Source: Mesobacillus campisalis (GTDB lineage Bacteria; Bacillota; Bacilli; Bacillales; Cytobacillaceae). From it: DNA of 40,119 nucleotides. The notes beneath the pieces were generated by a model, which saw nothing but the letters and a program-made list of their open reading frames with translations, had not been told where the DNA came from and did no database searches. The stretch lies in the NCBI RefSeq assembly GCF_000986785.1, contig NZ_LAYY01000022.1, positions 1 to 40,119 of the forward strand, read 5' to 3'. Of this stretch, positions 7,815 to 16,503 are shown one piece after another. The translations under genes and the position numbers were made by a program. Within the stretch, counting starts at the first letter, position 1. Each line of letters begins with the position of its first letter.

Positions 7815-10009
7815 GCATTTTCACCTAAAGCATGAACATCAATATCGGTTTGATAATGAAGGGTGGCATCTTCCGCTACTTCAAGCGGGACGACGCCGTG
7901 TGCTGCATCGGTGTGTCCGGCCATCCTATTGCTCGCGGCAACAAGGCGCTGCCGCTGACGAATTTTCATAAGCCTTTCCATACCCAGCTCTTGCCTTGCT
8001 AGTTTGGTATCTTCAAAGTTAAACTCCAGGAGTCCCTGCTGAAACTTTTCCTCATCCAGAAATTCGATTTTCCGATTTCGCAATTCAAGGTACAGCACAT
8101 CCCCTGTTTTCAAATAAAGAATCCCGCCGCCGTTTTTGGCTTCTGGGGTCATGTGGCCGATTGCTGCACCATAGGTGACACCGGAATACCTGCCATCGCT
8201 GATTAAGGTCGCTAGCCGCTTTAGCTTGCGGTTGGCATTGATATGCTGCATTGGCGTAAACATTTCCGGCATGCCAAATGCCTCTGGGCCCTGACCGGAC
8301 ACCACCACAGAGATTTTTAGCGCACCGTTTGCCGCCATTTCGTCAAACAGCTGGTCATACTCCAGTTCCCTGCAGAGTTCGTACAGTTCGGGATCATTTT
8401 GTTTCAGTACCGCCTGCATCGTTTGGTAATGAAAGCTGCGGTTTGCTTTCAGTTTATCCAGCAAATGCTCATCCAGAAGACTTTCATTCGCGCTGTCTTC
8501 ATTGTCATAAAAAAGAACGAAGGCTGCTTTCTTGTCAAAATTGTCAAGCTGGTCGGTCGTCATGCCGCTGATTTTTACCACTGCACTTTCAAAAAAGTTT
8601 CCTTTTATGACATCCACGCCGCTGAACATTCTTCTTGGCTTTGATAGGATGACGGGATTATCCTGGACGCCTGACGCCGGTAATTGCTGCTTCCTGGATA
8701 GCCGCTCCTCCCAGGTAGTTCCAGTCACAGTCGGTGCCGCAATATCCATCGGCACGCCATTTTCCATCAGTTCATGGAACAAGGTCTCCATTCCCCTGAT
8801 TTTTCCACTGCAGCACTGCATCGCAAGAGCAAAAATGTCCCTGCCCTGGGTGAGGCTGTAATTAAACAAATCCGGAATGGGAACTTCATGGTGAATCTGG
8901 TCATAATCCCATAAATCGAATTTATAACCGCCATAAAGCATCGCTGCGACGATATGCATCATAAGGTTAGTTGATCCCCCGGACGCGCTGTGGATCCTGA
9001 TTGCATTTTTTATGTTGGCTGCCATGATATTTGCGGTGCCGAAGACAGGGTTATTGATCATACTTGCCAGTGAATCGATAGATTGATTGACTTCTTCTTG
9101 TGTTGGGGGTGCTGTCAGCATTTCCAAGGCAGGATGCACAAGTCCCATTCCGGCCACCAGATGCCTTGAGCTGTTGCCCGTTCCATTGAACGCGCAAACT
9201 CCCCCCTGTCCGTCGCAGGTGGCAACCGCCAGTTTTTTCTCATAGACATCATGTTCTTCCTTGGAGATGATTCCCCTTTCCCTTGCTCTTTCGAGAACAC
9301 CTTGAAATGCAGTATTGGAAGAACATTGAAGGATATAGGAAAGAGCATCGCGGAGATCAAGGGCAATGTCCTCTGCTCCATGTGATTCCGCCTGACAGGC
9401 AACTTCCTCTAATTCCGAGAAAAGCGCGCTGGGAATACTTCCTCCTTTCAAAACATGGGCCGGGGCAAAGGTAGCAAAGAAAGGGGCTTCGCCACGATGC
9501 CTTCTGATCCTGTCAAGATGCGCCAGTGCACTGACGACACCGAGAGGCTGCTTATCGCATCCCTGGATGACAAAGGCTCCATGGTAGCTGTGTGCCTCCA
9601 TCTGGTTGACAACCATCTGGGCGACAGCATTCCTGCTTTGAAGCGAGTAGCTCATTCCCTGATTGCTTTGCGCTGTGCCATCGCACATGACCGGTGTGGA
9701 AAATTGGAAGGGCACACCTCCGTTTTGCCAAATCCGGATTGCTGCCCTGGCAATCGTCTGAAAGTCCATAATATGGGCAGGATGGTCCGGAGACCCCCCG
9801 ATAATGGCAATCCTTGGTGCATTATGATGGAGCCTGTCATAGATTTCCTCCAATGACCAATCAGGCTGTACACCTTTCATTTCCGAGCTAAGGATTTGTT
9901 TTGAGCGGTCCAGCAGCCCGGCGACACATATTGGCTCATTGGCTTTTCCCTGAACATTGTCCCTGTATGGATTTACGTTGTTCTCGATATAAGGGAACTT
10001 GACGGTCAT
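7805..10009 (-). CDS. IlvD/Edd-family aldonate dehydratase
   Basis: This 734-residue protein belongs to the dihydroxyacid/6-phosphogluconate dehydratase family. It has the three conserved Fe-S ligand cysteines: MCDGTAQ (Cys 109), GCDKQPLG (Cys 151) and GGVCAFNGTGNS (Cys 272). A SGGSTNLMMH segment matches the family's substrate-site loop. It is longer than IlvD (about 560) and the YjhG/YagF xylonate dehydratases (about 650), with extra N-terminal and central sequence. In this locus it most likely dehydrates a pentonate or hexonate such as xylonate, arabinonate or gluconate to the 2-keto-3-deoxy acid. AAAGGAGGAAGAGGA precedes the start. The exact substrate is unknown. Confidence 0.8.
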   Translation of the reverse strand: MTVKFPYIENNVNPYRDNVQGKANEPICVAGLLDRSKQILSSEMKGVQPDWSLEEIYDRLHHNAPRIAIIGGSPDHPAHIMDFQTIARAAIRIWQNGGVPFQFSTPVMCDGTAQSNQGMSYSLQSRNAVAQMVVNQMEAHSYHGAFVIQGCDKQPLGVVSALAHLDRIRRHRGEAPFFATFAPAHVLKGGSIPSALFSELEEVACQAESHGAEDIALDLRDALSYILQCSSNTAFQGVLERARERGIISKEEHDVYEKKLAVATCDGQGGVCAFNGTGNSSRHLVAGMGLVHPALEMLTAPPTQEEVNQSIDSLASMINNPVFGTANIMAANIKNAIRIHSASGGSTNLMMHIVAAMLYGGYKFDLWDYDQIHHEVPIPDLFNYSLTQGRDIFALAMQCCSGKIRGMETLFHELMENGVPMDIAAPTVTGTTWEERLSRKQQLPASGVQDNPVILSKPRRMFSGVDVIKGNFFESAVVKISGMTTDQLDNFDKKAAFVLFYDNEDSANESLLDEHLLDKLKANRSFHYQTMQAVLKQNDPELYELCRELEYDQLFDEMAANGALKISVVVSGQGPEAFGMPEMFTPMQHINANRKLKRLATLISDGRYSGVTYGAAIGHMTPEAKNGGGILYLKTGDVLYLELRNRKIEFLDEEKFQQGLLEFNFEDTKLARQELGMERLMKIRQRQRLVAASNRMAGHTDAAHGVVPLEVAEDATLHYQTDIDVHALGENAWT

Positions 10010-10024
10010 TCCTCTTCCTCCTTT

Positions 10025-11173
10025 TTACCATTCTGCAACACTGCCATCGACATTTCGCCAGACAGGATTTTTCCAATCATGGCCTTTTTCTGCGGCCTCC
10101 CTGACGGCTTCCTCATTCACGCTGATCCCTAGTCCCGGACCGCTTGGGATCTCAACATAGCCATCCGTATACTTAAACACGGATGCATCGCTTAGATAGT
10201 CCAGCAAATCGCTGCCTTTGTTGTAATGGATGCCCAGGCTTTGTTCCTGAATGATGGCGTTTGGCGTACAGGCGTCAAGCTGAAAAGAGGATGCCAGGGC
10301 AATGGGTCCAAGCGGGCAATGCGGTGCTACTGCCACATCAAAGGCTTCGGCCATCGCGGCAATTTTCTTCGTCTCCAAAATTCCGCCGGCGTGGGAGAGA
10401 TCAGGCTGAATAATGTCCACATAGCCGTCCAGCAGGATTTGCTTGAATCCCCACCTGGTATATTGCCTTTCTCCCGTCGCAATTGGACATGTCGTGTGCC
10501 TGGCAATTTCCCTAAGTGCTTCATTGTTCTCCGGAAGCACAGGCTCCTCTATGAACATTGGCCTAAAAGACTCCAGTTCCTTTACGAGAACCTTCGCCAT
10601 TGTCTTATGGACTCTGCCGTGGAAGTCGAGGCCGATACCCATGTTGGTTCCGACAGCTTCCCGTACGGCAGCAATTCGCTTAACCGCTTCCTCCACCTTT
10701 GAAAATGAGTCTATGTAGTCCATTTCTTCTGTTGCATTCATTTTTACAGCCGTAAAGCCTGCATCAGCCTTTTCTTTGGCTGCAATCGCCACATCAGTGG
10801 GCCGGTCACCGCCAATCCAGGAATACACCCTGATCCGCTCACGAGCCTTGCCTCCCAGCATTTCAAAAACAGGGATGTTGAAATATTTCCCTTTGATATC
10901 CCACAGTGCTTGCTCAATTCCGGAAATGGCACTCATTAAAATTGGACCGCCCCTGTAGAAACCGGCCCTGTAGAGAACCTGCCAGTGATCTTCGATTTTA
11001 AGCGGATCCTGTCCAATGAGATAACTGCTGACCTCTTCCACGCAGGCTCGCACTGTTTCCGCTTTTCCTTCGATAATTGGTTCCCCCCAGCCTGATATTC
11101 CCTCATCGGTGTCAACCTTTAGGAAAAGCCAGCGGGGAGGCACTTTATAAAGTGTAAGCTTTGTAATTTTCAT
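10025..11173 (-). CDS. dgoD: D-galactonate dehydratase
   Basis: This 382-residue enolase-superfamily enzyme has the same length as E. coli DgoD and matches it across the whole chain. Shared segments include TLYKVPPRWLFLKVDTDEG, RAGFYRGGPILMSAI, GLDFHGRVH, FIEEPVLPE, APHCPLGPIALAS and a C-terminal SVAEW. The metal ligands are the Asp of GLDFHG, the Glu of FIEEP and the Glu of ATGER; the catalytic His pair are in DFHG and APHC. It converts D-galactonate to 2-keto-3-deoxy-D-galactonate. Its stop is 15 nt before the next gene's start, so the two dehydratases are cotranscribed. GGGAGGCGGGCCAG precedes the ATG. Confidence 0.93.
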   Translation of the reverse strand: MKITKLTLYKVPPRWLFLKVDTDEGISGWGEPIIEGKAETVRACVEEVSSYLIGQDPLKIEDHWQVLYRAGFYRGGPILMSAISGIEQALWDIKGKYFNIPVFEMLGGKARERIRVYSWIGGDRPTDVAIAAKEKADAGFTAVKMNATEEMDYIDSFSKVEEAVKRIAAVREAVGTNMGIGLDFHGRVHKTMAKVLVKELESFRPMFIEEPVLPENNEALREIARHTTCPIATGERQYTRWGFKQILLDGYVDIIQPDLSHAGGILETKKIAAMAEAFDVAVAPHCPLGPIALASSFQLDACTPNAIIQEQSLGIHYNKGSDLLDYLSDASVFKYTDGYVEIPSGPGLGISVNEEAVREAAEKGHDWKNPVWRNVDGSVAEW

Positions 11174-11191
11174 CTGGCCCGCCTCCCTTTA

Positions 11192-12463
11192 TCATGGTTT
11201 GAGCTGCTCTTCTCTAGAGAATTCCATCTCTACGGGCTGTGATAGAATCTCAATGTCCTCCATTTCCCTGGCTTCATCCAGCAGGGCTTCCGAAATCCAG
11301 ATTTCCTGAATATCAAGAGTGTTCTTGATTCTGACAACCCGTGCTTTATCCAGGTCAAAGGCGTTGCAGGTTTTAATCGCGGCTTTTACCGCCAGCTCCT
11401 CATTTTCGAGAATCATTGGCAGCTTGACGACATCAATGACAGTGCTTGTGAGGGCATTTGCGTATCCTTTTTCAAGCATGATACTGTCCATCACTTTTTT
11501 CGTGGTCATATCGGCCATGCCAATTCCATTGGCATTCCCGTGTGTTTTCTTCGTTAATCCCAGCACCGCAATCCGCGCCACCTCCGGGCCGCCGCTTGCA
11601 TAAGGCGTTGCATACCTGCCAGTAATGTTCGGGTCCATTCCATCACCGGAAATATCCTTTCCGATTTCATTGACCACCAGGACATCAATAGGATCAAACA
11701 AAATTTTCGGCATCAGCGATTTTGCTTCCAGCAGAAGCTCGGGTTCTTGTTTGATAAGCTCTTCGGCAGGAATCGCTACAATCTTCGCTGGTCGGTCATA
11801 GGCATTCTCAAGGGTTCCCAAGCCAAAAATGATCGGAACACGTTCAATTGCGACCTTCGCCATTTCGACGACATGTTCGGCCATATATTTGAAACTGAAA
11901 GCGTGTGCCGCTTCTGCTCCTTTTTGTTTCCCGAGGCCAATCGTAATCATTTTCATCAGGCCGCTTTCGACTGGTCCCCGGAAGGCGGTGTGCGGTTTAA
12001 TCCTGTTGATGACAATCACCTTGTCGGCTTGGTATGCGTGCTTATCCATGTAGATTGGAAGGCCGTTGTCCAGCCTTCCAATCTCTATCACTTCCATGCT
12101 CGCAAGAATAGGTGCCCCGACAATTTCCTCGGTTACTCCCAGCTGTTCAAGTACATCGATTTGCCCTTCCGCTGTCGCCCCGCCATGGCTTCCCATGGCA
12201 GGAACAATGAATGGCGTTCCGCCTGCCTTTTTCACGGCAGCGGCCGTTTCCCTGGCTAACACCGGGATATCGGCCACGCCCCGTGAACCCACCGCTATCG
12301 CCACCCTATCTCCCGGTTGGATTCTGTCCAGCACATTCGCCTTGCCGATTGCTTCCTGAACGGCTTCCGCTACATTGGGGATTTCGGGAGCGTGAAATTT
12401 CTGCCTGACTTTTACCATCCTGGGAATTGGAACCTCTTGCAGGAGCTCTTCAATGATATTCAT
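11192..12463 (-). CDS. LarA-like nickel-pincer isomerase homologue (DUF2088)
   Basis: This 423-residue protein resembles the LarA/DUF2088 family, whose known members racemise or epimerise 2-hydroxyacids using a nickel-pincer cofactor. Visible family features are PGDRVAIAVGSRGVAD, PAMGSHGGATAEGQ (His 93), INRIKPHTAFRG (Lys 156, His 158) and GLGKQKGAEAAH (His 187). LarB, LarC and LarE, which make the cofactor, are not in this window. Its place between a DctP gene and dgoD suggests it acts on an imported aldonate, perhaps inverting C2 so that it fits one of the dehydratases. That role is inferred. ATGGAGGATAGCGG precedes the start. Confidence 0.72.
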   Translation of the reverse strand: MNIIEELLQEVPIPRMVKVRQKFHAPEIPNVAEAVQEAIGKANVLDRIQPGDRVAIAVGSRGVADIPVLARETAAAVKKAGGTPFIVPAMGSHGGATAEGQIDVLEQLGVTEEIVGAPILASMEVIEIGRLDNGLPIYMDKHAYQADKVIVINRIKPHTAFRGPVESGLMKMITIGLGKQKGAEAAHAFSFKYMAEHVVEMAKVAIERVPIIFGLGTLENAYDRPAKIVAIPAEELIKQEPELLLEAKSLMPKILFDPIDVLVVNEIGKDISGDGMDPNITGRYATPYASGGPEVARIAVLGLTKKTHGNANGIGMADMTTKKVMDSIMLEKGYANALTSTVIDVVKLPMILENEELAVKAAIKTCNAFDLDKARVVRIKNTLDIQEIWISEALLDEAREMEDIEILSQPVEMEFSREEQLKP

Positions 12464-12488
12464 CCGCTATCCTCCATCGTCGTTGTTG

Positions 12489-13544
12489 CTAATTGCGAAC
12501 CTTTTCGATTTCAGCCATCAGCTCATCCACCAATTCTTGCCCGAATTTCTCGGCGTATTGATCGGTGACAGGCTGGATGATTTCCTTCATTTTCGCTTTT
12601 TCTTCATCGGTTACTTCATTTACGTTTGTTCCTGCCGCCTTCAGCTCTTCCACCGCTTTGGCGTCTTCCGTACGGCTAAGCTCGCGCTGGTATTTACCTG
12701 CTTCTACCGCCGCATCCTTAAGGATCGTTTGTTCCTCCTCGGATAAACCGTCCCAGAACTTTTTGCTCACCAGGAAGACAAAAGGAGTATATACATGCCT
12801 TGTTAGGCTTAAATATTCTTGAACTTCGTTAAATTTGTTCGACTTTATGGTTGCAAGTGGATTTTCCTGGCCATCGACCGTTTTGCTTTCGAGGGCGGTG
12901 AAGACCTCGGAAAAAGCCATCGGTGTAGGATTGGCTCCAAGTGTTTTGAAGGCCTCCAGATGTACTTCGTTTTGCATGGTTCTAATTTTCAGACCCGAAA
13001 AATCTTCTGCCGTTTTGACAGGACGCTTGCTGTTGGTCAGCTGGCGAAACCCGTTTTCCCAAAAGCCTAGCCCAATAAGTCCGTGCTCCGGCAGCTTATC
13101 GAGAAGCTTTTGGCCCACCGGACCATCAAGCACGGCATCTGCCTCTTCTGGTGTATTAAACAGGAAAGGAAAGTCCAAAATTCCGTATTCCTTCACCATT
13201 CCAACAAGTGGTGAAGTAGAAGGAATGGTAATTTCCTGAAGCCCTCCCTGCAAAGCTTCGGTCATTTTTTGATCATCTCCAAGAGAAGCTGCGTAAAATG
13301 GCTTTACATTCAGCTTGCCGCCGCTCTTTTCCGCCACGATTTCACTGAATTTTTTTAGACCAAGGCCCTGCGGATGATCTTCATTCAATCCGATTCCCGC
13401 TTTGATTGTCCGCTCCTGTATCCCTTCCGCGCCGGCTTTACTGTCTGCCCCCGTAGTGTCTGTAGAAGCCGATCCGCAGGCCGAAAGCAGCAGCATTCCT
13501 GGCAAGATAATTCCAATCCCCATTTTTTTCAGCAAGCTTTTCAT
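12489..13544 (-). CDS. dctP: TRAP transporter substrate-binding lipoprotein (DctP), second copy
   Basis: This 351-residue protein has a lipoprotein signal (LLLSACG, Cys 22) and then a DctP fold. It carries the conserved LKIRTMQNEVH segment with the carboxylate-binding Arg, and later ALESKTVDGQENPLATI. It captures an acidic sugar outside the membrane for the DctQM permease. It is separated from dctQM by the dehydrogenase gene, and it is clearly different in sequence from the first DctP of the same operon. Two binding proteins may widen the substrate range of one permease. AGGAGGGGGAAAAAC precedes the ATG. Confidence 0.9.
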   Translation of the reverse strand: MKSLLKKMGIGIILPGMLLLSACGSASTDTTGADSKAGAEGIQERTIKAGIGLNEDHPQGLGLKKFSEIVAEKSGGKLNVKPFYAASLGDDQKMTEALQGGLQEITIPSTSPLVGMVKEYGILDFPFLFNTPEEADAVLDGPVGQKLLDKLPEHGLIGLGFWENGFRQLTNSKRPVKTAEDFSGLKIRTMQNEVHLEAFKTLGANPTPMAFSEVFTALESKTVDGQENPLATIKSNKFNEVQEYLSLTRHVYTPFVFLVSKKFWDGLSEEEQTILKDAAVEAGKYQRELSRTEDAKAVEELKAAGTNVNEVTDEEKAKMKEIIQPVTDQYAEKFGQELVDELMAEIEKVRN

Positions 13545-13568
13545 GTTTTTCCCCCTCCTAATTTTTTA

Positions 13569-14585
13569 TCAATATCTTCCTGAACCAACGCCATTTCCAA
13601 GTCTTGCTATATTTTTCACATCATGGTTCACGAGGTACTTGGGATATTCTTTGTGAATGAGAACATCTGCTACACCACTTGCCACTTTTACCCTCATCTC
13701 GGCTTCCGCTTCCTCAGAATACCAGGCAACGTGCGGAGTGAGAATGACGTTCTCCATCTTTAAAAACGGATGGTTCTCTCCAATGGGCTCAACCTCAGTG
13801 ACATCCAGCGCTGCACCTGAAACCTGCCCATTGTTGAGCGCTTCTATCAAGGCGGCTTCATCAATCACTGGACCTCTTGCGGTATTAATAATAAGAGGAG
13901 ACTTTTTCATCCTGGCAAACTGTTCCTTACCCAGCATTCCTTTCGTTGATGGAGTAAGCGGGGCGTGGACGGAAATGATATCCGACTGTTCAGCCAATGT
14001 GCCGAGCGATACAAGGGTCACCCCCTTTCTCCTTGCTTCCTCAGCTGGAAAGAAAGGATCGGCGGCGATGACATGCATGCCAAGCGGCTTCACCTTTTCC
14101 GCAAGGGATTGGGGAATTTTCCCGAACCCAACAAGGCCAAGCGTTTTATCCCTCAACCGGTGAATCGGCCTTGTTATTTTGAAGTCCCAATGCCCAGCCT
14201 TGACATGCTGATTGGCAACAACGACTTTTCTGGTCCAGGAAAGAAGGAGAGCCAAGGCATGATCCGACACCTCATCCATGCAGTAATCCGGCACATTGGC
14301 AACACAAATCCCTTTTTCACTGGCGGCCTCAAGGTCGATTGTATTGACTCCGACTCCATATCTGGCAATCACTTTGCAATTCCTCAAGGACTCTATCACC
14401 CGTTTGCTTAAAGGGGCATACTGATTCAGGATGCCATCAGCATCCCTGCAGGCCTCGATGACTTCATCCTCAGTCCGGCAGTTTGCGCCCACAAGTTCAA
14501 TTTCTTGAAAGGCGTTCAACACACTTTCTTCAAATCTCAAATCCTCAAACTCCCAATCTGTCACAACAACTTTTATTTTGGCCAA
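13569..14585 (-). CDS. D-isomer-specific 2-hydroxyacid dehydrogenase (CtBP-like)
   Basis: This 338-residue NAD-dependent dehydrogenase has GVGVNTIDLEAA, the nucleotide-binding LGLVGFGKIPQSLA, NTARGPVID (catalytic Arg), DVTEVEP (Glu) and TPHVAWYSEEAE (His). The last segment is typical of the C-terminal-binding-protein-like branch. It probably interconverts a 2-keto acid and a D-2-hydroxy acid in the sugar-acid pathway; the substrate is unknown. The start is probably TTG at 14585, because GGGAGGTGG lies 5 nt upstream. The GTG at 14594 would overlap that site. It sits between dctM and the second dctP in one operon. Confidence 0.85.
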   Translation of the reverse strand: MAKIKVVVTDWEFEDLRFEESVLNAFQEIELVGANCRTEDEVIEACRDADGILNQYAPLSKRVIESLRNCKVIARYGVGVNTIDLEAASEKGICVANVPDYCMDEVSDHALALLLSWTRKVVVANQHVKAGHWDFKITRPIHRLRDKTLGLVGFGKIPQSLAEKVKPLGMHVIAADPFFPAEEARRKGVTLVSLGTLAEQSDIISVHAPLTPSTKGMLGKEQFARMKKSPLIINTARGPVIDEAALIEALNNGQVSGAALDVTEVEPIGENHPFLKMENVILTPHVAWYSEEAEAEMRVKVASGVADVLIHKEYPKYLVNHDVKNIARLGNGVGSGRY

Positions 14586-14612
14586 CTTGGCCACCTCCCG
14601 AAAATAGATTGG

Positions 14613-15887
14613 TTATGTCAGAAGCTTCAACGGCACAGTAACAATCGAAGGGAATAATATCAGTAAAATGAGGACAATGATATGGACCAGTACAAACGGC
14701 CATATTCCCCTTGTCAATGCGCCAATATTAATCCTGCTGATTCCGCAGCCTACATACAGAACCGTGCCGACCGGCGGGGTAATCAATCCGATGCAAAGAT
14801 TGATGATCATGATAATTCCGAAATAGACAGGGTCAATTCCAGCCAGCTTTGCAAGAGGAAGAAACACCGGTGTAAAAATCAGAAGAGCCGGCGTAAGATC
14901 CATTACAAGCCCTACCGCCAATAGAATCAAATTGATGAAAAGCATCAGCATTAACGGATTCTCAACCAGTCCGCCTAGAGCAGCGGCCATCTGTCCCGGA
15001 ACATCGGCAACCGTAATCAGCCACGCAGAAACCATCGCTGCTGCCGCGACGAACATGACAACCGCGGTGGTTTTAGCGGAAGCCACAAGCACATGGCTCA
15101 AATCTTTCAATTCCAATTCCCTGTAGACCGCCACTCCCACGAATAAGGCATAGAAGGCGGCAACCACAGCAGCTTCCGTTGGAGTGAAAATTCCGCCTCT
15201 CAGGCCGCCGATGATAATGACTGGAAGAAGCAAAGCCCAGCTGGCCTGCCTGATCGACTCCATGATTTCCCTGCGAGTTTGCCGCTTTGGCAGTTCGCTT
15301 TTATCTTTTCTTGCGATGAATGACCATGCGGTGATTAATCCCACGCCCATCATAATCCCGGGAACGATTCCGCCCATAAAAAGCTGGGTGATGGAAACAC
15401 CTGCTGTCACCCCGTAGATAATCATCGGGATGCTTGGCGGAATGACCGGTGCAATAATACCGGAGGCACATATCAAGCCTGTTGAACGGTTGACATCATA
15501 GCCTCTGGCAATCATCATCGGAATCAATATAGCGCCCAAGGCTGCTGTGTCCGCTACCGCGGATCCCGAAAGGCCTGCAAACAAAATACTTGCGATGATG
15601 GCCACATATCCCAGCCCGCCCCGGATGTGCCCGACAAGAGACATAGCAAATCCGACAATACGTTTGGAGATTCCGCCAGCGTTCATAAGTTCTCCCGCGA
15701 GTACAAAGAATGGGATTGCCATCAGCGAGAAGTTATTGGCACCATTAATCAGGTTTTGGGCGACAATTTGTGCATCCATCATATCCAGTGCAAACATGAT
15801 GGCAACACCTGCCAAAATCAGGGCAAACGCAATAGGCACTCCAAGCGCCAGTGAACCGAATAGTGATCCTAAAAAAACACCAACCAT
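14613..15887 (-). CDS. dctM: TRAP transporter large permease (DctM)
   Basis: This 424-residue integral membrane protein has about 11-12 hydrophobic segments and DctM signatures: GVPIAFALILAGV near the N-terminus, NAGGISKRIVGFA, and PPSIPMIIYGV. It drives sodium- or proton-coupled uptake of the acid delivered by DctP. Its start is 25 nt beyond the dctQ stop, after AAAAAGGAGGAGGAACA. It is the usual family length (about 425). Confidence 0.93.
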   Translation of the reverse strand: MVGVFLGSLFGSLALGVPIAFALILAGVAIMFALDMMDAQIVAQNLINGANNFSLMAIPFFVLAGELMNAGGISKRIVGFAMSLVGHIRGGLGYVAIIASILFAGLSGSAVADTAALGAILIPMMIARGYDVNRSTGLICASGIIAPVIPPSIPMIIYGVTAGVSITQLFMGGIVPGIMMGVGLITAWSFIARKDKSELPKRQTRREIMESIRQASWALLLPVIIIGGLRGGIFTPTEAAVVAAFYALFVGVAVYRELELKDLSHVLVASAKTTAVVMFVAAAAMVSAWLITVADVPGQMAAALGGLVENPLMLMLFINLILLAVGLVMDLTPALLIFTPVFLPLAKLAGIDPVYFGIIMIINLCIGLITPPVGTVLYVGCGISRINIGALTRGIWPFVLVHIIVLILLILFPSIVTVPLKLLT

Positions 15888-15912
15888 TGTTCCTCCTCCT
15901 TTTTCATCCTGA

Positions 15913-16491
15913 TTAACCGCTGATTTTTCCCGACTGAATGTTCGTTTGCTTGTTCAGTTCCTGGGCCTGCAGCTCTCCCTTGATTATTTCGTCCGTAGTG
16001 GAGACCATTGTCAGGTTTGCATCTTCTTTCCCCATCAGGTTCTGCACCATCCGGATAATGATGATGCCAGCCATCGACAGGCTTGTTAAAATACCAATTC
16101 CGTAAAGATAAGAGAGCGGAAGACCCGTGGCCGGGGCGGTACTGTTCATATTCAACAAGGTCATTTTCCAGCTTCCAACCAGAAGGAGATATAAAACATA
16201 TAAAACGAGAAGATTGCTAATCACATAAGCGATTTTCCTTAGCTTTGGCGGAAGCGCGTTGGTGACAATGTCTACCCCAAGGTGCATATTGTCCTTCAAG
16301 GCGGCGATAGCGCCGAGAAAGACCATCCAGACGAACAAAAACCTCGACATTTCCTCCGACCATGTAATCCCGGAGTTAAATGCATAACGGAGAATCACAT
16401 TTCCAAAAACCAGGAGAGACATGAAGGCCAGGGATAAAGCAATGGTCCCGTTCAAAAATTTATTTAGTATATTGGCGGCAGTCTTTAGCAT
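15913..16491 (-). CDS. dctQ: TRAP transporter small permease (DctQ)
   Basis: This 192-residue protein has four membrane segments and the DctQ pattern TWSEEMSRFLFVWMVFLGA, plus MHLGVDIV. It forms the membrane unit with DctM. The ATG at 16491 is 7 nt after AAGGAGG. The ATG at 16497 touches that site and is less likely. Its gene begins about a dozen bases after the dctP stop, so translation may be coupled. Confidence 0.9.
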   Translation of the reverse strand: MLKTAANILNKFLNGTIALSLAFMSLLVFGNVILRYAFNSGITWSEEMSRFLFVWMVFLGAIAALKDNMHLGVDIVTNALPPKLRKIAYVISNLLVLYVLYLLLVGSWKMTLLNMNSTAPATGLPLSYLYGIGILTSLSMAGIIIIRMVQNLMGKEDANLTMVSTTDEIIKGELQAQELNKQTNIQSGKISG

Positions 16492-16503
16492 TTCCATTCC
16501 TCC

